Below are positions 1-5,049 of a stretch of 5,049 nucleotides of DNA, in pieces. The DNA is from Acidovorax delafieldii. Its GTDB lineage: Bacteria; Pseudomonadota; Gammaproteobacteria; Burkholderiales; Burkholderiaceae_C. The stretch is taken from positions 1 through 5,049 of the forward strand of contig DCVY01000115.1 in NCBI GenBank assembly GCA_002327945.1, in the 5' to 3' direction. The position numbers and the translations under genes are program-made. Positions within the stretch are counted from its first letter, which is position 1; each line of letters opens with the position of its first letter. The notes beneath the pieces were generated by a model. The model was not told the DNA's origin, did not search any database, and saw nothing but the letters and a program-made list of their open reading frames with translations.

Positions 1-1391
1 TGCAGGACCAGCACGCCAGCAAGGACGCGCAAGCGCTGGAAACCCACGCCGTTCATGTGAGCGTGGCCGGGCGCATGATGCTCAAACGGGTGATGGGCAA
101 GGCCAGTTTTGCCACCGTGCAGGACGGCTCGCTGGGCGAAACCGGGGGGCGCATCCAGCTCTACATCACGCGCGACGCGCTGGGTGAAGAGCTGTATGGG
201 GCCTTCAAGCACTGGGATCTGGGCGACATCATCGGCGCCGAAGGCACGCTGATGAAGACCAAGACCGGCGAGCTGTCGGTCAAGGTGACCACCCTGCGCC
301 TTCTGACCAAAAGCCTGCGCCCCATGCCCGACAAGTTTCATGGCGTGGCCGACCAGGAGGTCAAATACCGCCAGCGCTACATCGACCTGATGACCGACGA
401 GGCCGCGCGCAAGCGCTTCGTGGCGCGCAGCAAGGCGGTGAGCGGCATCCGCGATTTCATGGTGCAGCATGGCTTCCTGGAGGTGGAGACGCCCATGCTC
501 CACCCCATCCCGGGCGGCGCCAACGCCAAGCCCTTCATCACGCACCACAATGCGCTCGAACAAGAGATGTACCTGCGCATCGCGCCCGAGCTGTATTTGA
601 AGCGCCTGCTGGTGGGTGGCTTTGAGCGCGTGTTCGAGATCAACCGCAACTTCCGCAACGAAGGCATCTCGGTGCGCCACAACCCCGAGTTCACGATGAT
701 GGAGTTTTATGCGGCCTACTGGAACTACCAGGACCTCATGGGCTTTACCGAGCAGCTCGTGCGCGATGCCGCCCTGAAGGCCGCGGGCACGCTGCAGCTG
801 TCCTACCAGGGCCGCGAAGTGGACCTGGGCCAGCCGTTTGCCCGCCTGACCATTCGCGAAGCCATCTTCCAGCACACCGAAGCGGGCGCACATGTGGACG
901 ATGCGGCCTGGCTGATCAGCGCGCTCAAGAAGCTGGGCATGTCGGAAGCAAAGAACCAGCTTTCGGGGCGCACCCTTGCCAGCCTGCAAGTGCTGTACTT
1001 CGAGGAGACGGTGGAAGACAAGCTGTGGCAGCCCACCTTCATCATGGAACACCCCACCGAGATCTCGCCACTGGCGCGCGCCAACGACACGCGCCCCGAG
1101 GTCACCGAGCGCTTTGAGCTCTACATCACGGGCCGCGAGTTCGGCAACGGCTTCAGTGAACTGAACGACGCCGAGGACCAGGCCGCGCGCTTTCATGCCC
1201 AGGTGGCAGCCAAGGACAGCGGCGACGATGAGGCCATGTACTACGACCACGATTTCGTGCGGGCGCTCGAATACGGCATGCCGCCCGCAGGTGGCTGCGG
1301 CATTGGCATCGACCGGCTGATGATGCTGCTGACCGACAGCCCCAGTATCCGCGACGTGATCCTGTTCCCTGCCCTGCGGCGCGAGTCCTGA
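1..1391 (+). CDS. lysS: Lysyl-tRNA synthetase, class II (5' end cut off by window edge)
   Basis: LysS charges tRNA-Lys with lysine, using ATP, in the cytoplasm. The frame is open from base 3 and ends at TGA 1389-1391, giving about 462 residues against about 505 in E. coli LysS, so roughly 40 N-terminal residues and the true start lie left of the window; the GTG at 57 is internal. An N-terminal anticodon-binding OB fold is visible ([17 protein letters not shown], then GGRIQLY), followed by the class II catalytic core. Motif 1 lies around [19 protein letters not shown] (about bases 477-536), motif 2 around [20 protein letters not shown] (about 651-710) with the conserved arginine of FRNE, and motif 3 at [10 protein letters not shown] (about 1299-1328). 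The segments [13 protein letters not shown] and [10 protein letters not shown] also match the family closely. A few extra residues (GSLGET) sit in the OB fold relative to E. coli. No frameshift is seen. It faces nagZ convergently, and no obvious terminator follows it on this strand. Confidence 0.98.
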   Translation, partial: QDQHASKDAQALETHAVHVSVAGRMMLKRVMGKASFATVQDGSLGETGGRIQLYITRDALGEELYGAFKHWDLGDIIGAEGTLMKTKTGELSVKVTTLRLLTKSLRPMPDKFHGVADQEVKYRQRYIDLMTDEAARKRFVARSKAVSGIRDFMVQHGFLEVETPMLHPIPGGANAKPFITHHNALEQEMYLRIAPELYLKRLLVGGFERVFEINRNFRNEGISVRHNPEFTMMEFYAAYWNYQDLMGFTEQLVRDAALKAAGTLQLSYQGREVDLGQPFARLTIREAIFQHTEAGAHVDDAAWLISALKKLGMSEAKNQLSGRTLASLQVLYFEETVEDKLWQPTFIMEHPTEISPLARANDTRPEVTERFELYITGREFGNGFSELNDAEDQAARFHAQVAAKDSGDDEAMYYDHDFVRALEYGMPPAGGCGIGIDRLMMLLTDSPSIRDVILFPALRRES

Positions 1392-1403
1392 GGCACGAGG
1401 CTG

Positions 1404-1514
1404 GTGGCCATCAATGGGCTGATCCGCTGGCTCATCCTGGCCAGCGCGTTGCTGGAGCGCATCGGCGTTTCGGCCACCGCGCTGTGGACGGCTTTCACGG
1501 GCTTTGCCAGATAG
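1404..1514 (+). CDS. Possible small ORF after lysS, 36 aa, unknown function
   Basis: This GTG-started frame begins 12 bases after the lysS stop, in the same frame, and ends at TAG 1512-1514. It encodes a mostly hydrophobic 36-residue peptide that begins VAINGLIRWLILASALLERI and has one possible membrane or amphipathic segment. Third codon positions are mostly G or C, as in the neighbouring genes, which is the only argument that it is coding. I see no convincing ribosome-binding site beyond a weak GAGG at 1397-1400, and I do not recognise the peptide. It opens with the same eleven bases (GTGGCCATCAA) as the frame at 1556. Alternatives are that it is non-coding, that it is translated by coupling to lysS, or that it is the remnant of a larger decayed gene. 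Confidence 0.22.
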   Translation: MAINGLIRWLILASALLERIGVSATALWTAFTGFAR

Positions 1515-1534
1515 CGTGAAACACGGCAGAAAAG

Positions 1535-1553
1535 CCCGGCGCCAAGGGCCGGG
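1535..1553 (-). terminator. Candidate rho-independent terminator for the recO-pdxJ-acpS-nagZ unit
   Basis: Bases 1535-1540 (CCCGGC) and 1548-1553 (GCCGGG) form a perfect six-pair stem around a seven-base loop. Read on the minus strand, the stem is followed by CTTTTCT (1534-1528), a short interrupted T tract as expected of an intrinsic terminator. It lies about 256 bases downstream of the nagZ stop, which is rather far, and the T tract is weak. Read on the + strand there is no T tract after the stem, so it is unlikely to end lysS transcription. The orientation fits the minus-strand operon, but no transcript data support it. Confidence 0.38.
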
Positions 1554-1555
1554 TC

Positions 1556-1789
1556 GTGGCCATCAACCTGCTCTACACCACGCTGGAGGACCATGGCGCC
1601 GCAGCAGACCACGCGGCCTGGGTGCAGATTCACAGCGCATGGATCTCGCAGCGCGTGGTGCGCCGCTTTCAGACGACCGAGCCCTTGGCGCGGCCGCCTG
1701 CCCCGACCGCACCGGTGCAAGCCGTGGCGGCCACCCGCCCCACCATCCCGCAGACCGCCTTGCCTGCCAGCGCCGCACCGGCGCCATAG
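1556..1789 (+). CDS. Hypothetical small protein, 77 aa, Pro/Ala-rich tail
   Basis: This GTG-started frame ends at TAG 1787-1789. The N-terminal half looks like a folded or helical segment (VAINLLYTTLEDHGAAADHA, then WVQIHSAWISQRVVRRF). The C-terminal third is low-complexity and rich in proline, alanine and threonine, like a disordered tail. Third codon positions are strongly G/C-biased, which favours real coding over chance. I see no signal peptide, clear membrane segment or known motif, and I do not recognise a family. No other start is available between the in-frame stop at 1517-1519 and the GTG, and no clear Shine-Dalgarno precedes it. It lies in the convergent gap between lysS and nagZ and would run against nagZ transcription. 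It could be a lineage-specific small gene or a remnant; the minus strand is also open here but its translation is arginine-rich and looks like a shadow. Confidence 0.38.
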   Translation: MAINLLYTTLEDHGAAADHAAWVQIHSAWISQRVVRRFQTTEPLARPPAPTAPVQAVAATRPTIPQTALPASAAPAP

Positions 1790-1808
1790 TGCAGGCGCAC
1801 TGCAAAAG

Positions 1809-2900
1809 TCAGGGCAGCAAATCCAGCGCCTGCAGATAGGCGGGCTGGTACATCAGGTCGTCCCAGGCCTGCGGCAGGGTTTCGGGCAGCAGGGCCAGGC
1901 GGCGCGATTCGCTGTCCACGCTGGGCTGCCAGCGGCCCTGGGCACGCGCCTGGTCCAGGCCGGTGATGAGTTCATCCACCGCACGGCCATCGCCCACGCT
2001 CTGGTTGCACAGCAGCACCAGGTCGCAGCCCGCGGCGAGTGCCGCGATGGCCGCGTCGGTGTAGCTGACCACCTGGCCATCCAGGCGCCGCGCGCCTTCC
2101 ATGCTGAGGTCGTCGCTGAAGATGGCGCCGTCAAAGCGCATCTGGCGGCGCAGAATTTCTTGCAGCCAGCGCTGCGAAAAGCCTGCGGGCCGGCTGTCGA
2201 CCTTGGGGTAGATCACATGGGCGGGCATCACGCTGGTGAGCGTGCTGCTGAGCCAGGGGTACGGTGCGGCGTCGTCGGCCAGGATGGCCTTGAGGCTGCG
2301 GTTGTCCACGGGCACCTCGGTGTGCGAATCGGCCTTGACGAAGCCATGCCCCGGAAAATGCTTGCCGCAGTTGGCCATGCCCGCCTGCAGCAGACCGTGC
2401 ATGAGGCTTTTGGCCAGCAGGGCCACCACGCGCGGATCGCGGTGGAAGGATCGGTCGCCGATAACGCCACTTTCACCCCAATCGAGGTCCAGCACCGGCG
2501 TGAAGCTGAAGTCCACGCCGCAGGCGCGCAGCTCGGTGCCCAGCACATAGCCCGCCGCCGTGGCCGCGTTGGTCGCGCGCAGTGCGCCGCTGCCGGGCAC
2601 CGCCTTGGCGCCCTTGCCGTCATCCATCCACATTTCACCCAGCGCGCGCATGGGCGGCAGGTGGGTAAAACCATCGGTGCGAAAGCGCTGCACGCGACCG
2701 CCTTCATGGTCCACGCAGATCAGCAGGTCGTCGCGCACGGCCTTGATGCTGCTGGTGAGCTGCAGCAGCTGGGCGCGGTTTTCCCAGTTGCGGGCAAACA
2801 GGATCACGCCGCCAGTCAGCGGATGGGCCAGGCGGCGGCGATCGGTGGCGCTGAGCGTTGTGCCAGCCACGTCGAGGATGAGGGGTGCGTGTTCGGTCAT
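1809..2900 (-). CDS. nagZ: Beta-N-acetylglucosaminidase NagZ (glycoside hydrolase family 3)
   Basis: NagZ is a cytoplasmic exo-enzyme that removes the N-acetylglucosamine residue from GlcNAc-anhydromuropeptides during peptidoglycan recycling; in many Gram-negatives its products signal AmpC beta-lactamase induction. The 363-residue protein shows the family landmarks in order: GGVILFARN (30-38), VDHEGGRVQRFR (63-74), GVDFSFTPVLDLD (128-140), the substrate-binding KHFPGHG (180-186), the mobile-loop DSH with the likely catalytic His193, VMPAHVIYPKVD (224-235) and FSDDLSMEGA (261-270), whose Asp263 is the likely nucleophile. E. coli NagZ has about 341 residues; part of the excess is an insertion around residues 92-108. 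ATG at 2898-2900 is the natural start because LILDVAGTTL follows in register with the family, but no clear Shine-Dalgarno precedes it. It appears to be the last gene of the minus-strand unit, 56 bases after acpS. The stop is TGA at 1811-1809. Confidence 0.96.
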   Translation of the reverse strand: MTEHAPLILDVAGTTLSATDRRRLAHPLTGGVILFARNWENRAQLLQLTSSIKAVRDDLLICVDHEGGRVQRFRTDGFTHLPPMRALGEMWMDDGKGAKAVPGSGALRATNAATAAGYVLGTELRACGVDFSFTPVLDLDWGESGVIGDRSFHRDPRVVALLAKSLMHGLLQAGMANCGKHFPGHGFVKADSHTEVPVDNRSLKAILADDAAPYPWLSSTLTSVMPAHVIYPKVDSRPAGFSQRWLQEILRRQMRFDGAIFSDDLSMEGARRLDGQVVSYTDAAIAALAAGCDLVLLCNQSVGDGRAVDELITGLDQARAQGRWQPSVDSESRRLALLPETLPQAWDDLMYQPAYLQALDLLP

Positions 2901-2918
2901 ATGGATTTCGGTTCAGCC

Positions 2919-2956
2919 AATGAATTGCTATTTAATTTATAGCTGCAAGCGATTTA
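2919..2956 (+). repeat. AT-rich intergenic palindromic repeat, copy 1 (acpS-nagZ gap)
   Basis: This AT-rich stretch stands out in a GC-rich neighbourhood. It contains GCTAT (2927-2931) and ATAGC (2939-2943), a five-pair stem around a seven-base loop, followed by TGCAAGCG. Bases 2934-2954 match the minus strand of 3435-3415 at 17 of 21 positions, sharing ATAGCT and CAAGCG, so this and copy 2 are members of one repeat family in opposite orientation. From memory, Comamonadaceae genomes carry many intergenic elements with ATAGCT next to an AAGCGCTT palindrome; that recollection is not verified here. This copy is shorter than copy 2 and lacks the complete AAGCGCTT. Confidence 0.55.
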
Positions 2957-2963
2957 CTACCAA
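2936..2963 (-). promoter_or_regulatory. Candidate sigma-70-like promoter for nagZ
   Basis: On the minus strand, TTGGTA (2963-2958; four of six against TTGACA) is followed after 16 bases by TATAAA (2941-2936; five of six against TATAAT). A start near 2929 would leave a leader of about 30 bases before the nagZ ATG. The -35 box overlaps the acpS stop region and the -10 box lies inside the AT-rich repeat. AT-rich DNA yields such matches by chance, and the genes may simply be cotranscribed, so this is only a candidate. Confidence 0.25.
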
Positions 2964-3376
2964 GCGTCAGAGCCATTTTTTGCATCAATCGTCTCGACCA
3001 CGCAAAAGCTGGCGGCATAGTCGGTCTCGTCGGTCACGCTCAGGTGCGCGGTGAGGCCTTTGGCGTCGAACCATTCCTTGAGCGCGCCATGCAGCACGAT
3101 CACCGGCTGACCACTGGGCAGCTTGGCCACCTCGCAGTGGCACCAGGTCATGGGCATGCGCATACCCAGGCCAATGGCCTTGCTGAAGGCCTCCTTGGCA
3201 GAGAACCGCGTGGCCAGGTAGCGCAGGCCCCGGTCGGGCCAGCGGCTGCTGCGCTCGCGCCAGGTGGCCAGTTCGCCATCGGCCAGCACTTTTTCGGCAA
3301 AGCGCTCACCATGGCGCGCCAGGCTGGCCTGGATGCGGCGCACGTCGCAGATGTCGGTACCGATGCCGTAGATCAT
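2957..3376 (-). CDS. acpS: Holo-[acyl-carrier-protein] synthase AcpS
   Basis: AcpS moves the 4'-phosphopantetheine arm from coenzyme A to a serine of apo-ACP in the cytoplasm, activating ACP for fatty acid synthesis; it needs Mg2+ and usually acts as a trimer. The 139-residue product starts [15 protein letters not shown], where Asp8 of GTDI is the conserved metal ligand, and carries [15 protein letters not shown] (57-71), where Glu62 is the second metal-binding acid. The C-terminal [18 protein letters not shown] (111-128) matches the family's final strands. The length is slightly above the E. coli enzyme (about 126), from a longer loop near residues 41-51 and about ten extra C-terminal residues. 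ATG 3376-3374 fits the conserved N-terminus exactly; no good Shine-Dalgarno is seen. The gene follows pdxJ, a common partner in proteobacteria, by 58 bases and is bracketed by two inverted intergenic repeats. No frameshift or missing key residue. Confidence 0.97.
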   Translation of the reverse strand: MIYGIGTDICDVRRIQASLARHGERFAEKVLADGELATWRERSSRWPDRGLRYLATRFSAKEAFSKAIGLGMRMPMTWCHCEVAKLPSGQPVIVLHGALKEWFDAKGLTAHLSVTDETDYAASFCVVETIDAKNGSDAW

Positions 3377-3395
3377 GGAATATGAACCAAAATGG

Positions 3396-3438
3396 CCTTC
3401 AGCTCTTTATTCATAAGCGCTTGGAGCTATCAAATCAG
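3396..3438 (-). repeat. AT-rich intergenic palindromic repeat, copy 2 (pdxJ-acpS gap)
   Basis: This is the fuller of two related copies. It holds the perfect eight-base palindrome AAGCGCTT (3415-3422). Bases 3401-3405 (AGCTC) can pair with 3424-3428 (GAGCT), or alternatively with 3417-3421 through an imperfect stem AGCtCTT/AAGcGCT, so two mutually exclusive hairpins are possible. Its pdxJ-side end overlaps the pdxJ stop codon (3435-3437). On the minus strand it reads GATAGCTCCAAGCGCTTAT and matches copy 1 at 17 of 21 positions over the shared core. Neither hairpin is followed by a T tract, so I do not call it a terminator. Confidence 0.6.
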
Positions 3439-4232
3439 GAGTTTTTGATGGGTGCAAAGCCCGCTGCAATGCAACCCAGATACGCCTGCACCGTGGCGGC
3501 ATAACCCAGCTCCAGGGCATCGGCAATCAGCGCGTGGCCAATCGACACCTCCAGCACACCGGGCACCTCGCGCACAAAGGCGGCGAGGTTTTCGCGATTG
3601 AGGTCATGGCCCGCGTTCACACCCAGGCCCACATCCAGCGCGGCCTGGGCAGCGGCGGCATAGCGTTGCAGCTCGACGGCTTGCTGCGGCGTGCTCCAGG
3701 CGGCGGCGTAGGGCTCGGTGTACAGCTCCACCCGGTCGGCGCCTGCCGCCTTGGCAGCGGCCATCTGCTCAGGGATCGGGTCCATGAACAGGCTCACGCG
3801 CACGCCCAGCGCCTGGCACTCGGCGATCAGGGGCGCCAGGCGCTCGGCATCTTGCGGAAAGCGCCAGCCATGGTCGCTGGTGAACTGGTCTTCGCTGTCG
3901 GGCACAAACGTCGCCTGGTGGGGGCGCATGCCCTGGCCCGCAAGCTCGCGGATGAAGTCCATCAGGTTCTGCGAGGGGTTGCCTTCAATGTTGAATTCGC
4001 GCTCGGGCCAGGCCTTCATCAATGCCGCCAGTTCGAACACGTCCTGGCGGCGGATGTGCCGCTCATCGGGCCGCGGGTGCACGGTGATGCCCTGGGCCCC
4101 CGCCTGCAGGCACAGCGCGGCTGCGCGCGTGACGCTGGGAATACCCAGGCGGCGCGTGTTGCGCACCAGGGCCACCTTGTTGACGTTGACCGACAGGGCG
4201 GTGCGGTGCGGGATGTGTTCAGACATGTTCAT
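3435..4232 (-). CDS. pdxJ: Pyridoxine 5'-phosphate synthase PdxJ
   Basis: PdxJ condenses 1-deoxy-D-xylulose 5-phosphate with 3-amino-2-oxopropyl phosphate to form pyridoxine 5'-phosphate, the ring-closing step of the DXP-dependent vitamin B6 pathway, in the cytoplasm. The 265-residue TIM-barrel protein keeps the active-site positions known from E. coli: His52 and Arg54 in [12 protein letters not shown] (49-60), His59, Glu83 in FNIEGN, Thr118, Glu169 in [12 protein letters not shown], His209 in [11 protein letters not shown] and Gly232-His233 in [15 protein letters not shown]. The motif that reads NIDH in E. coli reads NVNK here (16-19). The start at 4232 overlaps the recO stop as ATGA, suggesting translational coupling; a second in-frame ATG at 4226 would give 263 residues and cannot be excluded. 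The frame stays open far upstream through recO, but that part is compositionally a shadow. E. coli PdxJ has about 243 residues; the extra length is at both ends and around residues 96-104. The stop is TGA at 3437-3435. Confidence 0.97.
   Translation of the reverse strand: MNMSEHIPHRTALSVNVNKVALVRNTRRLGIPSVTRAAALCLQAGAQGITVHPRPDERHIRRQDVFELAALMKAWPEREFNIEGNPSQNLMDFIRELAGQGMRPHQATFVPDSEDQFTSDHGWRFPQDAERLAPLIAECQALGVRVSLFMDPIPEQMAAAKAAGADRVELYTEPYAAAWSTPQQAVELQRYAAAAQAALDVGLGVNAGHDLNRENLAAFVREVPGVLEVSIGHALIADALELGYAATVQAYLGCIAAGFAPIKNS
4229..4232 (-). promoter_or_regulatory. ATGA stop/start overlap coupling recO to pdxJ
   Basis: The minus strand reads ATGA at 4232-4229: ATG is the first pdxJ start and TGA the recO stop. 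The bases just upstream (CTGCAGTCCTT) contain no Shine-Dalgarno, so ribosomes finishing recO probably reinitiate on pdxJ. A second ATG two codons further in (4226-4224) gives a fallback start. The overlap is visible directly; the coupling is inferred. Confidence 0.6.
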
Positions 4233-4990
4233 AAGGACTGCAGGTCGATCATGAGCTGGCGGGTGCGCAGCGTGGGGCTGCCGCAATGGTATTGCAGCAA
4301 CGCCCGCAACTGGGGTTTGAGTTCTGCAGCCACCGGCGCGCAGGCGCGCAGGGTGGCGGTGTAGCTGGCCGCATCGTCCAGCGCACGTTGGAGCGTTTTC
4401 CACTGGCTGCCGAGCAGACCTGCGCGGTCCGACGTGGACGCAGCGCGCAAGCCCCCTTCGGGCACCAGCGTGTAGCGGGTGTCGGGCTGCAGCGGCGCCA
4501 AGGTCATGGTCTGCGCATCCAGGCTGGGCAGCAGGCCGATTTCGCGCAACAACAGCAGCTCGAAGCTGCGCAGCACGGGCTCCAGGGCATCGCCATGCTC
4601 GCTGGCCAGCACACGCACCACGCCCGCATAAGCATCGAACAGCGCAGCATGCGGGTCGGCCCGCGCCATAAGGCGCAGCAGCAGTTCGTTGAGGTACAGG
4701 CCCGACAGCAGCGCATCGCCCGTGGGCATCACATGGCCGCCCACCCACTCGGCGCCTTTGAGCGTGTGAATGTCGGCCGTGCCATCCCCTGTGAGCGTGT
4801 AGGTCACCAGCAGGGGCTGCAGCGGCAGCAGCACGGGGCGAAAGTTGGAACTGGGCTTTTTCGCGCCCTTGGCCACCAGGGCCACGCGCCCCTGGCGGCG
4901 GCACAACACTTCCAGGATCAGGCTGGACTCGCTCCAGTCGTAGCTGTGCAGCACGAAAGCGGGTTCATCGGCAATGCGGCGCACTGGCAT
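4229..4990 (-). CDS. recO: DNA repair protein RecO
   Basis: RecO acts with RecR in the RecF recombinational repair pathway: it binds DNA and SSB, helps load RecA on SSB-coated gaps and anneals complementary strands. The 253-residue protein shows an N-terminal OB fold (about 1-80; [45 protein letters not shown]) and a helical C-terminal domain with the typical [15 protein letters not shown] (94-108) and [15 protein letters not shown] (141-155), ending near [13 protein letters not shown]. The paired-cysteine zinc site of some RecO proteins is absent; the only cysteines are 30, 217 and 236. ATG 4990-4988 is the first start after the in-frame stop TAG at 5002-5000 and fits the family's N-terminus; only a weak AGG precedes it. 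Its stop TGA overlaps the pdxJ start by four bases. The order recO-pdxJ-acpS is common in proteobacteria and era usually lies upstream. Confidence 0.96.
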   Translation of the reverse strand: MPVRRIADEPAFVLHSYDWSESSLILEVLCRRQGRVALVAKGAKKPSSNFRPVLLPLQPLLVTYTLTGDGTADIHTLKGAEWVGGHVMPTGDALLSGLYLNELLLRLMARADPHAALFDAYAGVVRVLASEHGDALEPVLRSFELLLLREIGLLPSLDAQTMTLAPLQPDTRYTLVPEGGLRAASTSDRAGLLGSQWKTLQRALDDAASYTATLRACAPVAAELKPQLRALLQYHCGSPTLRTRQLMIDLQSL

Positions 4991-5049
4991 GAAATAAGCC
5001 TAAAAACGGCAGTTGGATGCGCCCGCGGGTGCCGTGATCGGGACGCCAG
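4991..5049. other. Region upstream of recO at the right window edge
   Basis: No gene can be assigned here. One minus-strand frame ends at TAG 5002-5000, nine bases before the recO start, and its 15 visible codons (GVPITAPAGASNCRF) could be the tail of an upstream gene, but they do not resemble the conserved C-terminus of Era, the gene usually found at this position in betaproteobacteria. The piece is too short to decide. Confidence 0.35.
5001..5035 (-). terminator. Weak terminator-like hairpin upstream of recO
   Basis: On the minus strand, ACGGCA (5035-5030) and TGCCGT (5011-5006) can form a six-pair stem around an 18-base loop containing the palindrome CCCGCGGG. The last T of the stem plus 5005-5002 make a run of five T. 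This resembles an intrinsic terminator or attenuator only 11 bases before the recO start. The long loop and short stem make it weak, and I see no promoter between it and recO, so full termination here would silence the operon. It may be chance. Confidence 0.2.

Larger units (their letters stand above)
1392..1808. other. Convergent lysS-nagZ interval
   Basis: This 417-base stretch separates the stops of two convergent genes. It holds the two small + strand frames (from 1404 and 1556) and the GC hairpin described separately. Near the nagZ stop, overlapping short inverted repeats occur at 1793-1806: AGTGC/GCACT around AGGC, and TGCAG/CTGCA around GCGCA. Neither is followed by a T tract on either strand, so I do not call them terminators. 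I see no tRNA, IS ends or AT-rich promoter region. Base composition stays as GC-rich as in the flanking genes. Confidence 0.6.

Noticed and set aside
57..59. GTG at 57 as the lysS start
   Set aside because: The frame is open to the window edge and upstream residues belong to the N-terminal region of LysS, so the true start is outside the window.
1241..1720. 159-codon minus-strand frame over the lysS end and the convergent gap
   Set aside because: It overlaps about 150 bases of lysS coding sequence in antisense and shows no domain; the + strand frames look more protein-like.
1793..1806. Inverted repeats just after the nagZ stop as a terminator
   Set aside because: Stems are only five pairs, overlap each other, and no T tract follows on either strand.
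1593..2942. 449-codon + strand open frame opposite nagZ
   Set aside because: It is antisense to a clear nagZ. Its translation is rich in His, Ala, Gly and Gln with no recognisable domain, as expected from the codon bias of a GC-rich gene read on the other strand.
3401..3428. Hairpin in the pdxJ-acpS gap as a rho-independent terminator
   Set aside because: No T tract follows on the minus strand and the structure belongs to the intergenic repeat; termination here would cut off acpS and nagZ.
3534..4364. 276-codon + strand frame opposite pdxJ and the recO end
   Set aside because: Antisense shadow of two well-identified genes, with biased composition and no conserved motif.
4233..4904. Upstream extension of the pdxJ frame by about 224 codons
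   Set aside because: It lies over recO in another frame, is dominated by Ala, Arg, Pro and Gly with no motif, and PdxJ has its proper N-terminus at 4232.
1..5049. A novel defence, mobile or biosynthetic system
   Set aside because: All large genes are well-known housekeeping genes in a typical order; no transposase, integrase, direct-repeat array, tRNA attachment site or composition shift is visible.

Overview
The window is a GC-rich, densely coded piece of chromosome. It most likely comes from a betaproteobacterium of the order Burkholderiales, and the family Comamonadaceae (Acidovorax-like) is my best guess. The guess rests on the protein sequences, on the gene order recO-pdxJ-acpS-nagZ, and on short AT-rich intergenic repeats of a kind I recall from Comamonadaceae genomes. 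No database search was possible.

Layout. On the + strand, the left edge cuts into lysS (lysyl-tRNA synthetase, class II); about 462 codons and the natural stop at 1391 are present. A 417-base convergent gap (1392-1808) follows. It holds two short, unrecognised open frames on the + strand, both starting with the same GTGGCCATCAA, and a GC-rich hairpin with a T-rich flank oriented to end minus-strand transcription. From 4990 down to 1809 everything is on the minus strand, transcribed in the order recO, pdxJ, acpS, nagZ. recO and pdxJ overlap by four bases (ATGA). The pdxJ-acpS and acpS-nagZ gaps are short (58 and 56 bases), AT-rich, and carry two related repeat copies in opposite orientation, so that acpS is bracketed by an inverted pair. 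The 59 bases upstream of recO hold no assignable gene but contain a weak hairpin followed by five T.

Function. The genes are housekeeping genes: DNA repair (RecO), pyridoxal phosphate synthesis (PdxJ), activation of acyl carrier protein (AcpS), peptidoglycan recycling (NagZ) and translation (LysS). They share an operon rather than a pathway. In many betaproteobacteria this set lies downstream of lepA-lepB-rnc-era, which would be off the right edge here. I found no mobile element, CRISPR array, tRNA or rRNA, and no sign of a novel defence or biosynthetic system. The points most worth checking are the repeat pair around acpS, the two small frames after lysS, and a two-residue substitution in the substrate-binding motif of PdxJ.
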